Assembly (NCBI RefSeq): GCF_900116705.1
Contig: NZ_FPBP01000008.1
Coordinates: 1 to 64,000 of the forward strand
Length of the DNA: 64,000 bases
Direction of reading: 5' to 3'
From: Halomonas korlensis
GTDB lineage: Bacteria; Pseudomonadota; Gammaproteobacteria; Pseudomonadales; Halomonadaceae
The translations under genes and the position numbers were made by a program. Numbering within the stretch: the first letter of the stretch is position 1; every line of letters begins with the position of its first letter. Shown piece after piece: positions 1-9,900 of this stretch. The notes beneath the pieces are model-generated. The model was not told the origin of the DNA. It saw only the letters and a list, made by a program, of their open reading frames with translations, and searched no databases.

Positions 1-1030
1 GGTTCATGGCTTCGATGGTCTCCACCGGGAAGTCGCCGGCGGCGGTTTCGGCGGAGAGCATGACCGCGTCGGTGCCGTCGAGCACCGCGTTGGCGACGTC
101 GAACACCTCGGCGCGGGTGGGCAGCGGCGACTCGATCATCGATTCCATCATCTGCGTGGCGGTGATCACCGCGCGGTTCAGCGTGCGGGCCTGCTTGATG
201 ATGCGCTTCTGGGTGCCGATCAGCTGGGCGTCGCCGATCTCCACGCCCAGATCGCCGCGGGCCACCATCACCGCCTCGGAGGCCTCGATGATGCCGTTGA
301 GGGTGGCAGTGTCGGCCACCGCCTCGGCGCGCTCGAGCTTGGCGACCAGGCCGATCTCGGCGCCGGCCGCACCGAGCAGCTCGCGGGCCTCCTGCATGTC
401 GGCGGCGCTGCGGGGAAAGGACACGGCCAGGTAATCGACGCCGATCGCCACCGCGGTCTTCAGATCCGCCTTGTCCTTGTCGGTCAGCGCCGGCGCCGAC
501 AGGCCGCCGCCCTGCTTGTTGATGCCCTTGTTGTTGGAGAGCTTGCCGCCCACGACCACGCGGGTGTGGATCTGCTGGCCCGCCACGCGGGTGACGTCGA
601 GCACCAGGCGGCCATCGTCGAGCAGCAGGCGGTCGCCGGCGGTCACGTCGTCGGCCAGCGTCTTATAGTCGCAACCGACCCGCTCGGCGGTGCCGGCATC
701 GCCGTCCATCGCCATGTCGAGCACGAAGGCCTGGCCTTCCGCCAGCGTCACCGCGCCGCTCTGGAAGCGGGCGATGCGAATCTTGGGGCCCTGCAGGTCG
801 CCCAGGGCGGCAACGCTTCTGCCCAGGCGGTCGGCGATCTCGCGCACCCGCGTCAGGCGCTGGCGATGATCGTCCGCCGAGCCGTGGGAAAAGTTGAGGC
901 GCACCACGTCGACGCCGGCGTTGAGCATCGCCTCGAGCACGCCGTCGCGGTCGCTGGCCGGGCCCAGGGTGGCGACGATCTTGGTGCGGCGGATGGGCGT
1001 GTGGATAGCGGTATAAGAGGGATGCGTCAT
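1..1030 (-). CDS. pyk: Pyruvate kinase (C-terminal part off the left edge)
   Basis: Converts phosphoenolpyruvate plus ADP to pyruvate plus ATP. About 343 residues are visible. The N-terminal barrel has the family landmarks [17 protein letters not shown], the GDLQGPKIR strand and the [12 protein letters not shown] segment, and the sequence stops in the loop after [15 protein letters not shown]. The ATG at 1030 overlaps the stop of the glycerate kinase by four bases (ATGA), so the gene is translationally coupled as the last visible member of gcl-hyi-glxR-ttuD-pyk. The same order occurs in pseudomonads. It carries glycerate carbon from glyoxylate down to pyruvate. The C-terminal domain and the stop lie outside the window. 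Confidence 0.96.
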   Translation of the reverse strand, partial: MTHPSYTAIHTPIRRTKIVATLGPASDRDGVLEAMLNAGVDVVRLNFSHGSADDHRQRLTRVREIADRLGRSVAALGDLQGPKIRIARFQSGAVTLAEGQAFVLDMAMDGDAGTAERVGCDYKTLADDVTAGDRLLLDDGRLVLDVTRVAGQQIHTRVVVGGKLSNNKGINKQGGGLSAPALTDKDKADLKTAVAIGVDYLAVSFPRSAADMQEARELLGAAGAEIGLVAKLERAEAVADTATLNGIIEASEAVMVARGDLGVEIGDAQLIGTQKRIIKQARTLNRAVITATQMMESMIESPLPTRAEVFDVANAVLDGTDAVMLSAETAAGDFPVETIEAMN

Positions 1031-2337
1031 GGAGTCCTCGGCAAGACCAGGATGGCACGGAAATCGTTGACGTTGGTGCGTGTGGGGCCAGTGACGATCA
1101 GTCGGTCCAGCGCCCGGAAGAAAGTGTAGGCGTCATTGCGTGACAGATAGGTGGCCGGGTCAAGCCCGAGCGATTCGGCGCGTGCCCCGTCCTCGGGCGC
1201 GAAAAGGGCGCCGGCGTTGTCCTCGGAGCCATCGATGCCGTCGGTATCAATGGCCAGGGCGTGGATACCCGGCGCGCCCTCGAGCGCCTCGAAAAGCCCC
1301 AGCAGGTACTCCACGTTGCGCCCGCCGCGGCCATCGCCACGCACGGTGACACTGGTCTCGCCGCCCGAGAGCAGCAGCAGCGGCCGCTCCAGCCCCACCT
1401 GACAGGAGAGCGCCAGCCGCGCCTGGGCCCGGCCCAACTCGCGCGCCTCGCCTTCCAGGTCGTCGCCCAGCAGGCGTACCTCGACGCCCGCCCCCGCGGC
1501 GACGGCGCGGGCGGCCTCCAGGGCGTCGCGGGCACGGGCCAGTACCCGCGAGCGGTCGCGGGCGAAGCCTGCATCGCCCATCATGGGCGCTTGGCCGGCA
1601 TCCTCGAAATGGCGCCGCACAGCGTTGGAGGTAGCGATGCCATGCCGATCGAGAATCTCCAGCGCGTCCGCCGGCGAGGTGGCATCCGGCAAGGTCGGCC
1701 CCGAGGCGACCAGGGCAGGATCGTCGCCCGGCACGTCGGAGATCAGCCAGGTCAGCACCCGGGCCGGGTGGGCCGCGGCGGCCAGGCGGCCGCCCTTGAT
1801 CGCCGAGAGATGGCGGCGCACCGTATTGATTTCACGGATCGTCGCCCCGCAGCACAGCAGCTCGCGGTTGATGACCTGCTTCTCGGCCAGCGAAACACCC
1901 TTTGCCGGCAGGCTCATCAACGCCGAACCACCCCCGGAGATCAGCGCGATCACCAGATCCTCCTCGCCCAGGGGCTCGACGGCCTCGAGCATGCGACGCG
2001 CGGCCTGCTCGCTGAGGCCGTCGGGCATGGGGTGGGAGGCCTCCAGCACCTCGATACGCTCGCAGGGAGCGTCCTGCTGCTGTAGGCCGTGGCCGTAACG
2101 CGTCACCACCAGACCCGCCAGGGGCGCCTCGGGGTGGTGGGCCAGCCAAGCCTGCTCCAGGCTGGTGGCCATGGCGGCCGCCGCCTTGCCGGCGCCGACC
2201 ACCACGGTACGACCGGGGGGCGGCTCGGGAAGCCGCCCCGGGAGCAGGGAGCGCGGATGCACGGCATCGATGGCGACATCGACCAACCGTCGCAGCCAGA
2301 CCTGGGCATCGTCACTCGGGCCGGCAACCCGATTCAT
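1027..2337 (-). CDS. ttuD: Glycerate 2-kinase, MOFRL family (TtuD type)
   Basis: Phosphorylates D-glycerate, the product of tartronate semialdehyde reductase. The protein has 436 residues. The N-terminal DUF4147-like domain has [12 protein letters not shown] near residue 50 and the glycine-rich ISGGGSALM segment near 135, followed by [15 protein letters not shown] and IKGGRLA motifs. The C-terminal MOFRL domain has the [14 protein letters not shown] signature. The length is normal for the family. The start ATG overlaps the stop of the upstream reductase by four bases and its own stop overlaps the pyk start, so all three are coupled. Whether the product is 2- or 3-phosphoglycerate is not shown by sequence; 2-phosphoglycerate is usual in this class. 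Confidence 0.93.
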   Translation of the reverse strand: MNRVAGPSDDAQVWLRRLVDVAIDAVHPRSLLPGRLPEPPPGRTVVVGAGKAAAAMATSLEQAWLAHHPEAPLAGLVVTRYGHGLQQQDAPCERIEVLEASHPMPDGLSEQAARRMLEAVEPLGEEDLVIALISGGGSALMSLPAKGVSLAEKQVINRELLCCGATIREINTVRRHLSAIKGGRLAAAAHPARVLTWLISDVPGDDPALVASGPTLPDATSPADALEILDRHGIATSNAVRRHFEDAGQAPMMGDAGFARDRSRVLARARDALEAARAVAAGAGVEVRLLGDDLEGEARELGRAQARLALSCQVGLERPLLLLSGGETSVTVRGDGRGGRNVEYLLGLFEALEGAPGIHALAIDTDGIDGSEDNAGALFAPEDGARAESLGLDPATYLSRNDAYTFFRALDRLIVTGPTRTNVNDFRAILVLPRTP

Positions 2338-3221
2338 TGCTGGCCGACCTCATGGTTGGCCAGATTCTCCAGGGCACGCAGGATACCGGCATGGTCCCAC
2401 TCGGCGCCGCCGTTGGCGGCACAGGCCTGGAACAGCTGCTGGGCATTGGCAGTGCCGGGCAGCGCGAGGTTGAGGCTGCGCGCCCCGTCCAGCGCCAGGT
2501 TGAGGTCCTTCTGGTGCAGCTTGATCTTGAAGCCGGGATCGAAGGTACGCTGGATCATGCGCTCGCCATGGACATCGAGGATCTTCGACTGGGCCAGCCC
2601 GCCGAGCAGCGACTCGCGCACCTTGGCCGCGTCGGCACCGGCCTTCGAAGCGAACAGCAGGCCCTCGGCGACCGCCTCGATGGTCAGCGCCACCACGATC
2701 TGGTTGGCGACCTTGCAGGTCTGGCCGGCGCCGTGGCCGCCGATGTGGGTAATGGTCTTGCCCATCACCTCGAGGATCGGGCGGGCGCGCTCGAAGCCCT
2801 CCTCGGTGGCGCCGACCATGATGGTCAGGGCGGCATTGATGGCGCCACCCTCGCCGCCCGAGACCGGCGCGTCGACGTACTCGCCGCCGGCCTCGGTGAT
2901 GCGCCTGGCGAATGCCTGGGTGGGGATCGGCGCGATGGAGCTCATGTCGATCACCAAGGTGCCGGGCTTGAGGCCCTCGATGACGCCATTCTCGCCGAAC
3001 AGCACCTGCTCAACGTCCGGGGTGTCCGGGACCATGGTGATGATCACCTCGGCGGTCTCGGCCACCGCCCTGGGGGTGTCGAGCTCCTGCATGCCCTTGC
3101 TGGCCAGGGTCTCGTCGAGCTCGCCGCGCTTGACGGTCAAAAGCACATGGCCGGCGTCCAGCAGGTGTCCCGCCATGGGGCGGCCCATGATGCCGAGGCC
3201 GATAAAACCGATCTTGCTCAT
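2334..3221 (-). CDS. glxR: 2-hydroxy-3-oxopropionate (tartronate semialdehyde) reductase
   Basis: NAD(P)H-dependent reduction of tartronate semialdehyde to D-glycerate. The protein has 295 residues and belongs to the beta-hydroxyacid dehydrogenase family. The N-terminal Rossmann motif is IGFIGLGIMGRPMAGHL. The substrate loop has DAPVSGGEGGA and the catalytic-lysine helix reads GAGQTCKVANQ. The start at 3221 (MSKIGF) is chosen because AGGAG stands eight bases upstream; a longer reading to 3263 has no ribosome site. It follows hyi in the operon and its stop overlaps ttuD by four bases. Paralogues (GarR) exist, but the gcl-hyi context favours GlxR. Confidence 0.95.
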   Translation of the reverse strand: MSKIGFIGLGIMGRPMAGHLLDAGHVLLTVKRGELDETLASKGMQELDTPRAVAETAEVIITMVPDTPDVEQVLFGENGVIEGLKPGTLVIDMSSIAPIPTQAFARRITEAGGEYVDAPVSGGEGGAINAALTIMVGATEEGFERARPILEVMGKTITHIGGHGAGQTCKVANQIVVALTIEAVAEGLLFASKAGADAAKVRESLLGGLAQSKILDVHGERMIQRTFDPGFKIKLHQKDLNLALDGARSLNLALPGTANAQQLFQACAANGGAEWDHAGILRALENLANHEVGQQ

Positions 3222-3269
3222 GATGCTTCTCCTCTTCTCGCTTGTCGTTTTCTCTCTTGTCATCCGGGT

Positions 3270-4049
3270 TCAACCGCGAGCCACATCCAGCCAGCCCAGC
3301 CCTTCTTCGGTGCGACCTGCCGGCTTGTACTCGGCGCCGACCCAGCCCGTGTAGCCCAGGCGGTCCAGATGGGCAAACAGGAACGGGTAGTGAATCTCGC
3401 CGGTGCCCGGCTCGTGGCGGCCGGGGTTGTCGGCCAGCTGCACGTGGGCGATGCGATCCAAGTGCTTCTCAATGGTCGGCGCCAGGTCCCCTTCCATGAC
3501 TTGCATATGATAGATATCGTACTGCAGCTTGAGGTTGGAGCTTGCCACCTCGTCGAAGATCGCCAGCGCCTGCTCGGTGCGGTTGAGGAAGAAGCCGGGG
3601 ATGTCGCGGGTATTGATCGGCTCGGCGATCAGCAGGATGCCCGCGGCCTCGAGCTTGTCGGCGGCGTAGCGCAGGTTGTCGATCAGCGTGGCACGCGCCT
3701 CGTCGTCGCTGACGCCTTCCGGCGTGATCCCGGCCAGGCAGTTGACCTGCTGGCAGCCCAGCGCCGTGGCGTACTCGATGGCGCGGTCGACGCCCTCCCG
3801 GAATTCCGTCACGCGATTCGGGTGGCAGGCGATGCCGCGCTCACCGGCGCCCCAGTCGCCGGCGGGCAGGTTGAAGAGCACCTGGGTGAGGCCGTGGGCG
3901 TCCAGGCGTTGCTTGATCTCGGCGGCCTCGAAGTCGTAGGGAAAGAGGTATTCCACGCCCTTGAAACCCGCCTTGGCGGCGGCCTCGAAGCGGTCGAGGA
4001 AGTCCAGCTCGGTAAACAGCATGCTGAGGTTGGCGGCGAACCTGGGCAT
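3270..4049 (-). CDS. hyi: Hydroxypyruvate isomerase
   Basis: Interconverts hydroxypyruvate and tartronate semialdehyde. The protein has 259 residues and is a single TIM-barrel of the AP-endonuclease-2 fold, close to the E. coli Hyi length. Landmarks are the N-terminal FAANLSMLFTELDFLDRF, the metal-ligand segments LIAEPINTRDIPGFFL and LQYDIYHMQ, and IAHVQLADNPGRHEPGTGEI. The start at 4049 is supported by AGGAG seven bases upstream. It lies 26 bp after gcl and 48 bp before glxR on the same strand. The enzyme lets the operon use hydroxypyruvate as well as glyoxylate. Confidence 0.94.
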   Translation of the reverse strand: MPRFAANLSMLFTELDFLDRFEAAAKAGFKGVEYLFPYDFEAAEIKQRLDAHGLTQVLFNLPAGDWGAGERGIACHPNRVTEFREGVDRAIEYATALGCQQVNCLAGITPEGVSDDEARATLIDNLRYAADKLEAAGILLIAEPINTRDIPGFFLNRTEQALAIFDEVASSNLKLQYDIYHMQVMEGDLAPTIEKHLDRIAHVQLADNPGRHEPGTGEIHYPFLFAHLDRLGYTGWVGAEYKPAGRTEEGLGWLDVARG

Positions 4050-4075
4050 ATCGAACTCCTTTGGGTCATGGTTAT

Positions 4076-5851
4076 TCAAACAAGGGCGGCGATCGAGGTC
4101 GGTGCATCCTCCTGGTTCTCGGCCAGCGCCTCGAACTCGGTGACACCGTCCAGGTCGGTGCCCATGGCGATATTGGTCACCCGCTCGAGAATCACCTCGA
4201 CCACCACCGGCACTCGGTACTCGGCGATCAGCCGGCGCGCCTCCTGAAGCGCCGGCGCGATCTCCTCGGGGCGCGTGACACGCAGTGCCTTGCAGCCCAG
4301 GCCCTCTACCACCGAGACGTGGTCGACTCCATAACCGTTGATCTCCGGGCAGTTGATGTTCTCGAAGGAAAGCTGCACGCAGTAGTCCATGTCGAAGCCG
4401 CGCTGGGCCTGGCGAATCAGCCCCAGGTAGGAGTTGTTCACCAGCACGTGGATCCAGGGCAGGTGGAACTGAGCGCCAGCGGCCAGCTCCTCGACCATGA
4501 ACTGGAAGTCGTAGTCGCCGGAAAGCGCCACTACCTCGGCATCCGGGTCGGCGCGGCGTACCCCGAGGGCAGCCGGAATGGTCCAGCCCAGCGGGCCCGC
4601 CTGACCGCAGTTGATCCAGTGCCGCGGCTTGTAGACGTGCAGCAACTGGGCGCCGGCGATCTGCGACAGGCCGATGGTGCTGACGTAGCGGGCGTTGCGG
4701 CCGAAGACGCGGTTCATTTCCTCGTAGACCCGCTGGGGCTTGACCGGCACCTCATCGAAGTGGGTCTTGCGCAGCAAGGTGCGCTTGCGCTCCTGGCACT
4801 CCTCCCCCCAACGGCTGCGCGACTTGAGCCGCCCCTTGGCCTTGAGCTCACGCGCCACCTCGATGAAAAGATCGAGCGCCGCCCGGGCGTCGGAAACGAT
4901 GCCGTAGTCGGGGCCGAAGATGCGTCCGATCTGGGTCGGTTCGATGTCGACGTGGACGAAGGTGCGCCCCCGGGTGTAGGTCTCGAGATTGCCGGTGTGG
5001 CGGTTGGCCCAGCGGTTGCCGATGCCCATCACGAAGTCCGAGGCCAGCAGGGTAGCGTTGCCGTAACGATGGGAGGTCTGCAGGCCCACCATGCCCACCA
5101 TCAGCGGATGGTCGTCGGGGATGGTGCCCCAACCCATCAGGGTGGGGACGACCGGCACGCCGGTCAGCTCGGCGAACTCTACCAACAGATCGCTGGCATC
5201 GGCGTTGATGATGCCCCCGCCGGCAACGATCAGCGGCTTCTCGGCCGCCTGCAGCATGGCGATCGCCTTTTCGGCCTGGGCGCGGGTGGCGACCGGACGG
5301 TAGACGGCAAGCGGCTCGTAGGTGTCCGGGTCGAACTCGATCTCGCTCATCTGCACATCGATAGGCAGGTCGATCAGCACCGGGCCGGGGCGAGCACTGC
5401 GCATCAGATGGAAAGCCTGCTGGAAGGCACGCGGCACCTGGGCCGGCTCCATCACGGTGACCGCCCACTTGGTGACGGGGCCGGCAATCGCACGAATGTC
5501 GACCGCCTGGAAGTCCTCCTTGTGCAGCTTGGCACGCGGCGCCTGGCCGGTGATGCACAGTATCGGGATGGAATCGGCGCTGGCCGAGTAAAGCCCGGTG
5601 ATCATGTCGGTGCCGGCGGGTCCGGAAGTGCCGATGCACACCCCGATGTTGCCGGCCTTGGTACGGGTGTATCCCTCGGCCATGTGCGAGGCGCCCTCAA
5701 CGTGACGGGCCAGCACGTGGTCCACGCCGCCGACCTGGCGCAGGGCGGCATAGAACGGGTTGATGGCGGCGCCGGGCACTCCGAAGGCAACATCGACACC
5801 TTCCTTCTTGAGTACGTGAACGGCGGCTTCTGCAGCGGTCATGCGAGCCAT
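4076..5851 (-). CDS. gcl: Glyoxylate carboligase (tartronate-semialdehyde synthase)
   Basis: A ThDP- and FAD-dependent enzyme that condenses two glyoxylate molecules to tartronate semialdehyde with loss of CO2. The 591-residue protein is nearly collinear with E. coli Gcl. The N-terminal domain has [11 protein letters not shown] and [12 protein letters not shown]. Position 51 is valine where other ThDP enzymes carry the catalytic glutamate, a known hallmark of Gcl. The ThDP/Mg segment is [15 protein letters not shown]. It is the first gene of its operon, read from a promoter flanked by two IclR-type boxes (5885-5957). It is the entry point for glyoxylate made from ureidoglycolate (allA) and from glycolate (glcDEF). 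Confidence 0.97.
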   Translation of the reverse strand: MARMTAAEAAVHVLKKEGVDVAFGVPGAAINPFYAALRQVGGVDHVLARHVEGASHMAEGYTRTKAGNIGVCIGTSGPAGTDMITGLYSASADSIPILCITGQAPRAKLHKEDFQAVDIRAIAGPVTKWAVTVMEPAQVPRAFQQAFHLMRSARPGPVLIDLPIDVQMSEIEFDPDTYEPLAVYRPVATRAQAEKAIAMLQAAEKPLIVAGGGIINADASDLLVEFAELTGVPVVPTLMGWGTIPDDHPLMVGMVGLQTSHRYGNATLLASDFVMGIGNRWANRHTGNLETYTRGRTFVHVDIEPTQIGRIFGPDYGIVSDARAALDLFIEVARELKAKGRLKSRSRWGEECQERKRTLLRKTHFDEVPVKPQRVYEEMNRVFGRNARYVSTIGLSQIAGAQLLHVYKPRHWINCGQAGPLGWTIPAALGVRRADPDAEVVALSGDYDFQFMVEELAAGAQFHLPWIHVLVNNSYLGLIRQAQRGFDMDYCVQLSFENINCPEINGYGVDHVSVVEGLGCKALRVTRPEEIAPALQEARRLIAEYRVPVVVEVILERVTNIAMGTDLDGVTEFEALAENQEDAPTSIAALV

Positions 5852-5884
5852 GGGGCTGCCTCCATATGTCGTTGTATTGTTTTA

Positions 5885-5899
5885 TGGAAATTATTTCTA
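5885..5899. promoter_or_regulatory. IclR-type operator, proximal box of gcl
   Basis: TGGAAATTATTTCTA, one base from the perfect palindrome TGGAAATNATTTCCA that I recall as the general IclR-family consensus. It lies just downstream of the predicted -10 of gcl, where a bound repressor would block initiation. The AllR-like IclR gene at 14552-15343 is the obvious candidate to bind it. Confidence 0.6.
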
Positions 5900-5942
5900 C
5901 ATACCAAGAGTAGGCTGCCCTGCAAAGGCCGTCAAGTTTTTG

Positions 5943-5957
5943 TGGAAAATATTTCTA
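5943..5957. promoter_or_regulatory. IclR-type operator, distal box of gcl
   Basis: TGGAAAATATTTCTA, matching the proximal box in 13 of 15 positions and in the same orientation, with start points 58 bp apart. It lies just upstream of the predicted -35 (5930-5935). The pair therefore brackets the gcl promoter. Confidence 0.6.
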
Positions 5958-6232
5958 TTAACCTAATAATGCAAAGATAAACACCCTATATCAATAAGTT
6001 GCAGGATATTTTTCTAGCGAACCGCGTGTTAAACCCCATTGGTTTCATCGCTATGTTGTATTCACGGAACCCCTGCCCTTGCCGGTCCGACCGGGGAACC
6101 GGCATGGGCTCATCCCTTCATTCGCCGCATCGCCACGCCTGTTGGTGACACGGATCGCTTCTATACTCATACCCGCCAGTTCAAAAGGGGCCGGCGGGCA
6201 GTCCACGGCCAGGGAAGCAAGGGAGCTCAAGG

Positions 6233-6916
6233 ATGAGACCTCGCACCAGATGGATAGCGCTGTCCGACGCCCCCGGGCTCGGTGATCTCGGCCCGCGAGA
6301 GGTGGACGTGGGTATCGCCTCGATGGCCTGGCCCGCGTTCACGCCGGTCAGCCAGGTCAACCACCCGCCGCAGCGTCGCGTGCAGCCGGTCGGACCCTAC
6401 GGTTTCAAGACGTCTCACTGGGCGATTCGGGAACTCCTGAGCCAACAGGCGCAGGGCCGGATACCGCCGGAACGCTGGGAGTTGACGCGCTCCTCGCAGG
6501 GCAAGCCAGAGGTCGCGGGACCCGAGCCGGGATATCAGGTCTCGATCGCCTACGCCGGCGACATCTGTGCCGTCGCCGTCACGAAACACCGCCCGGTGGG
6601 CATCGACGTGGAAGCCCTCGCCTATCGCGTCGACGATGATATGCCAACGCATCTTCTCTCACACCATGAAACCCGGCTCGTACGCCACGACCCGGGCATG
6701 TTCATGACGATCTGGACATTGAAGGAAGCCCTCGCCAAGGAAAACGGCGAAGGCTTGATGGGAGATGCGACCGCTATCGATACCGCGACGTACGCCCTGG
6801 CACCAGCAGGCATCATGAAAGACCGCCCCGATGGCGGAGCGGTCTTTCATGACGGGTTTCGTCTCGGCGACAGCGACTATGCCTTGGCACTCACGCTGGG
6901 ACCGCGACGGGGGTGA
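6233..6916 (+). CDS. 4'-phosphopantetheinyl transferase, Sfp type
   Basis: Transfers phosphopantetheine from CoA to the carrier-protein serine of a synthetase. The protein has 227 residues, the usual Sfp-superfamily length. The family signature is complete: VGIDVE with metal ligands D125 and E127, then WTLKEALAK with E165 and K169. It is convergent with the Pls/PosA-like synthetase, and the two coding regions overlap by 26 bp at their 3' ends. That adjacency makes the synthetase T domain its likely target. The C-terminal segment at 6813-6852 encodes a perfect 14-bp inverted repeat, see findings. Start: ATG with GGGAG eight bases upstream. Confidence 0.92.
   Translation: MRPRTRWIALSDAPGLGDLGPREVDVGIASMAWPAFTPVSQVNHPPQRRVQPVGPYGFKTSHWAIRELLSQQAQGRIPPERWELTRSSQGKPEVAGPEPGYQVSIAYAGDICAVAVTKHRPVGIDVEALAYRVDDDMPTHLLSHHETRLVRHDPGMFMTIWTLKEALAKENGEGLMGDATAIDTATYALAPAGIMKDRPDGGAVFHDGFRLGDSDYALALTLGPRRG
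6813..6852. terminator. Hairpin inside the PPTase 3' end, probable terminator of the synthetase gene
   Basis: Arms TCATGAAAGACCGC (6813-6826) and GCGGTCTTTCATGA (6839-6852) are perfectly complementary, with a 12-nt loop. On the minus strand the hairpin begins 38 bases after the synthetase stop codon and each arm ends in a short T-rich run. It looks like a bidirectional terminator, but it lies within codons of the convergent PPTase gene. Confidence 0.5.
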
Positions 6917-9900
6917 GTGCCTCCACCTCCCGCAGCGCCTCTTGTTGCCCCGACACGGGACGCGCCGGATTGCCGTGCCAGCGACTGCCGCAGGTCATGC
7001 GCTCCCCTTTCATCAGGAAGCTGTCCGCCTCCAGGCGCGAGTCCTCGCCGAGGGCCGTGCCATAGTGCACGAACGACTTGACCCCGAGGGTAACCCCTTG
7101 CCCAAGCACGATGTGGTCCGACTTGAAGATACCGTCCTCGAGTGAGTGGGCCTGGATCGAGGTGCCCGCGTTCAGGGTGCAATGATCGCCGATGGTCACC
7201 AGGCTCTTCTCAGGCATGCCGCAGCCTTCGTCATAGAGTTTGCGACCCACCCGCACATTGAGCGCCCGCCAGATCAGCCCCTTGAAGGGGGTGCCATTGT
7301 ACGCATTCAGATGTGCCATGACATTCATCTTCCAGAACCGTTCATGGCGCCAGAAGTAGTCATCGTAGATGGAACAGTACTGGGGCGAGAGATCCCTGAA
7401 GCCAAAGGAAGCCCGCTCGACAAGGATGACATAGGCCGTCGACAGCCCGCCCAGGAGCATGGCCCCGACCGTCAGTTCGAAGGGGCTCTTCATGCCCAGA
7501 TCGAAGACCAGCGCATAGCCGATGACCAGCATCAGAACCATATGCACATAGCGGGCCAGCAGGAAAAGCGATATGGTCATTAGATTATGGCGGTTCTTCA
7601 GCTTAAGGCGCTCGGCCAGGATCTCGGGGGCCTTGTAGTGATCGAACTGACGGTCGCGCATCACCGAGCGGGGTATCTCGAAGGCCGGTGAGCCGAGCAG
7701 CCCGGTATTCTCGCGAATCTCGCCGTCCACGGGCACCAGGGTCTTGGTCCCGAACAGCACGTTGTCGCCGGTCCGCCCCCCCGCCGGATAGAGGATCTCG
7801 TTGCCCAGGAAGTTGTCGCGGCCGAATCTAACCCGCCCGAGTCGGAAGGCGGCCCCCGAGAAGGAGGCATTCACCATAATCAGGGCGTCCGAGACCATGG
7901 TGCCGTAGCCGAACTCGCACAGGAAGGGGATATCGTGTTTCTGGTGTACCCCGAAGTTCGAGCCGGATTGCAGCAGGCCATTGAAGCGATAGCCGATCGC
8001 ACGCAGATAGTAGACGATATAGGAGCTGTCGCCGAAGAGCAGATTGAAGAACTTGGAGTTCGACCCGCCGATGACCATGCGCACCAGGTAATAGCGCACC
8101 CCATAGAGCCGATACTCGCGATCCTCTTCCAGGAAGTACCAGGCCAGTCGTGGCACCACCGTGATCACCACCAGCCCCAACAGGATCGAGGCCACGAAGA
8201 GGATCGCCGAGTAGCCCAGCAGCTTGGGCAGCACGGCCAAAGTCTGATTGGTCAGGCCAATGACCGGCACTGCCTTGACCCCCCCCTCGACGAGGGGCCG
8301 AATGATGTAGCGGAGCACGAGGAACAACGCAGGCCCCATCGCCATCGCCCAGGTCGCGATCTGGGCCAGGGTGAAGCCGATGCGACGGGCCAGCGACGCG
8401 GTCCCCGGGGGCAGTTCACGGAAGCAGGTGGTGGTCGGCTCGGCCGGAGTGCCGTGATAGCTGACACCGGCCTGGCCGACTTGCCCCTCGTACAGCGCCG
8501 AGGCGTGGGCCAGCTGGGCGTCGTCCTCCAGGCGGGTATGGATGTCGAGAACCGCGGTATCACCCACGTAGGCGCGGGCGCCGATGGAGACGGGACCGGT
8601 AATGATACGCCCGCCGACCACCTTGTAGCCCTGAAGCAGCGCCTCGCGCGACACCACTGCCTGGGGGCCGATCTCGATCAGATCCGTACACACGGGCGGC
8701 GAACACATCACCATGGCCGTCCAGTCGACCCGCGCCCCCAGCGCCTTGAGGTAGGCGTTGTACATCGGGGTGCCCTTGGTCATGGCCATGGGGGACATCT
8801 GGATCAGCGATTTGACGAGCCAGAAGCGCGCGTAAGTTACCCCCCAGACCGGGAACTCCGTCTCATGCCAGCGACCGATCAGCAGCCACTTGCCGGCGAT
8901 GGGCAGCACCAGCGCCACCAGCAGCATGATCATGGAGAAGACCACGGTGCGAAGATAGAGGTTGACACCATACGCTTCGAGTGACCAGGCAGCGCTCTCG
9001 AAGACGATAGTGATCATGCCCCAACCCACCAGCAGGGACATGGCTACCTGCCAACAGCCGGTGCCCCAGTAGGCCAGATTGCTGGCCACGTGCGGCGCCG
9101 GCTGACGCGGTGACGGCTGGCGCGGCGCTTGCGGCGTATCCACGGGAGCAGACACCATCAGAGCCCCGACATGGGCCGCCAACTCGCGTACCGTCGGCGC
9201 CTGGTAGATGTCACGCATCGAGATGTCGGTACACGCCATCTCACGGCGTACGCGGGTACAAAAGCGCGCCATGATGAGGGAATTGCTCCCCAGGTCGGCA
9301 AAGAAGTCGTGCGTTACCGAGACCCGCTCGAGCTTCAACAGATCGGCCAGAAGCCCTGCAAGGCCCGTCTCGACCTCTCCGTCTGGCGCCACGAACGCAT
9401 CGCCTCCACGAACCAGGCGCTTGCCACTCGGCGTTGGCAACAGCCGGCGGTCCGCCTTGTCGGAGGGCAGCATGGCGATGGCCTCGAGCCGCTCGTAATA
9501 CGCGGGCACCATGAACGTGGGGAGCTGCTCGCTGAGCGACTCAGCCACCTGCTCGGGCGCCACCTCCGAGCTGGTGGTGTAATACGCCACCAGCTCCCGC
9601 GTGCCGGGTTCCGGCTCGAACGTATCCACGACTGCCTGCACGATGCCAGGCTGCTGCATGATCACCGATTCGATCTCGGTCAATTCGATCCGATAACCAC
9701 GAATCTTGACCTGGGTATCGATCCTGCCGAGATATTGGATCTGGCCTGCCCCGTCGATACGTCCCAGATCGCCGGTTCGGTAAATCCGGCCCGAAGGATT
9801 GTCGGGCAGCCCTAGGAAGTCCTCGATGAACACCTTTTGGGTCAGGTCGTCTCGGCCGACATAACCCGGTGAAAGGCCGATGCCCGCGATGCCGATCTCG

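Larger units (their letters stand above)
5852..6232. promoter_or_regulatory. gcl / PPTase divergent intergenic region
   Basis: A 381-bp spacer between the divergent gcl and phosphopantetheinyl transferase genes. The part nearest gcl (about 5870-6050) is AT-rich and holds a sigma70-like promoter for gcl: TTGACG (complement of 5930-5935), a 17-bp spacer, then TACTCT (complement of 5907-5912). Two IclR-like boxes flank it. The part nearest 6233 is GC-rich and I see no convincing promoter for the transferase there. GGGAG eight bases before its ATG is the ribosome site. Confidence 0.6.

Noticed and set aside
2337..5980. Long open frames on the plus strand opposite glxR, hyi and gcl
   Set aside because: They lie exactly antisense to well-recognised enzymes, their translations are rich in Gly, His, Asp and Val repeats typical of GC-rich shadow frames, and they lack ribosome sites and domains.
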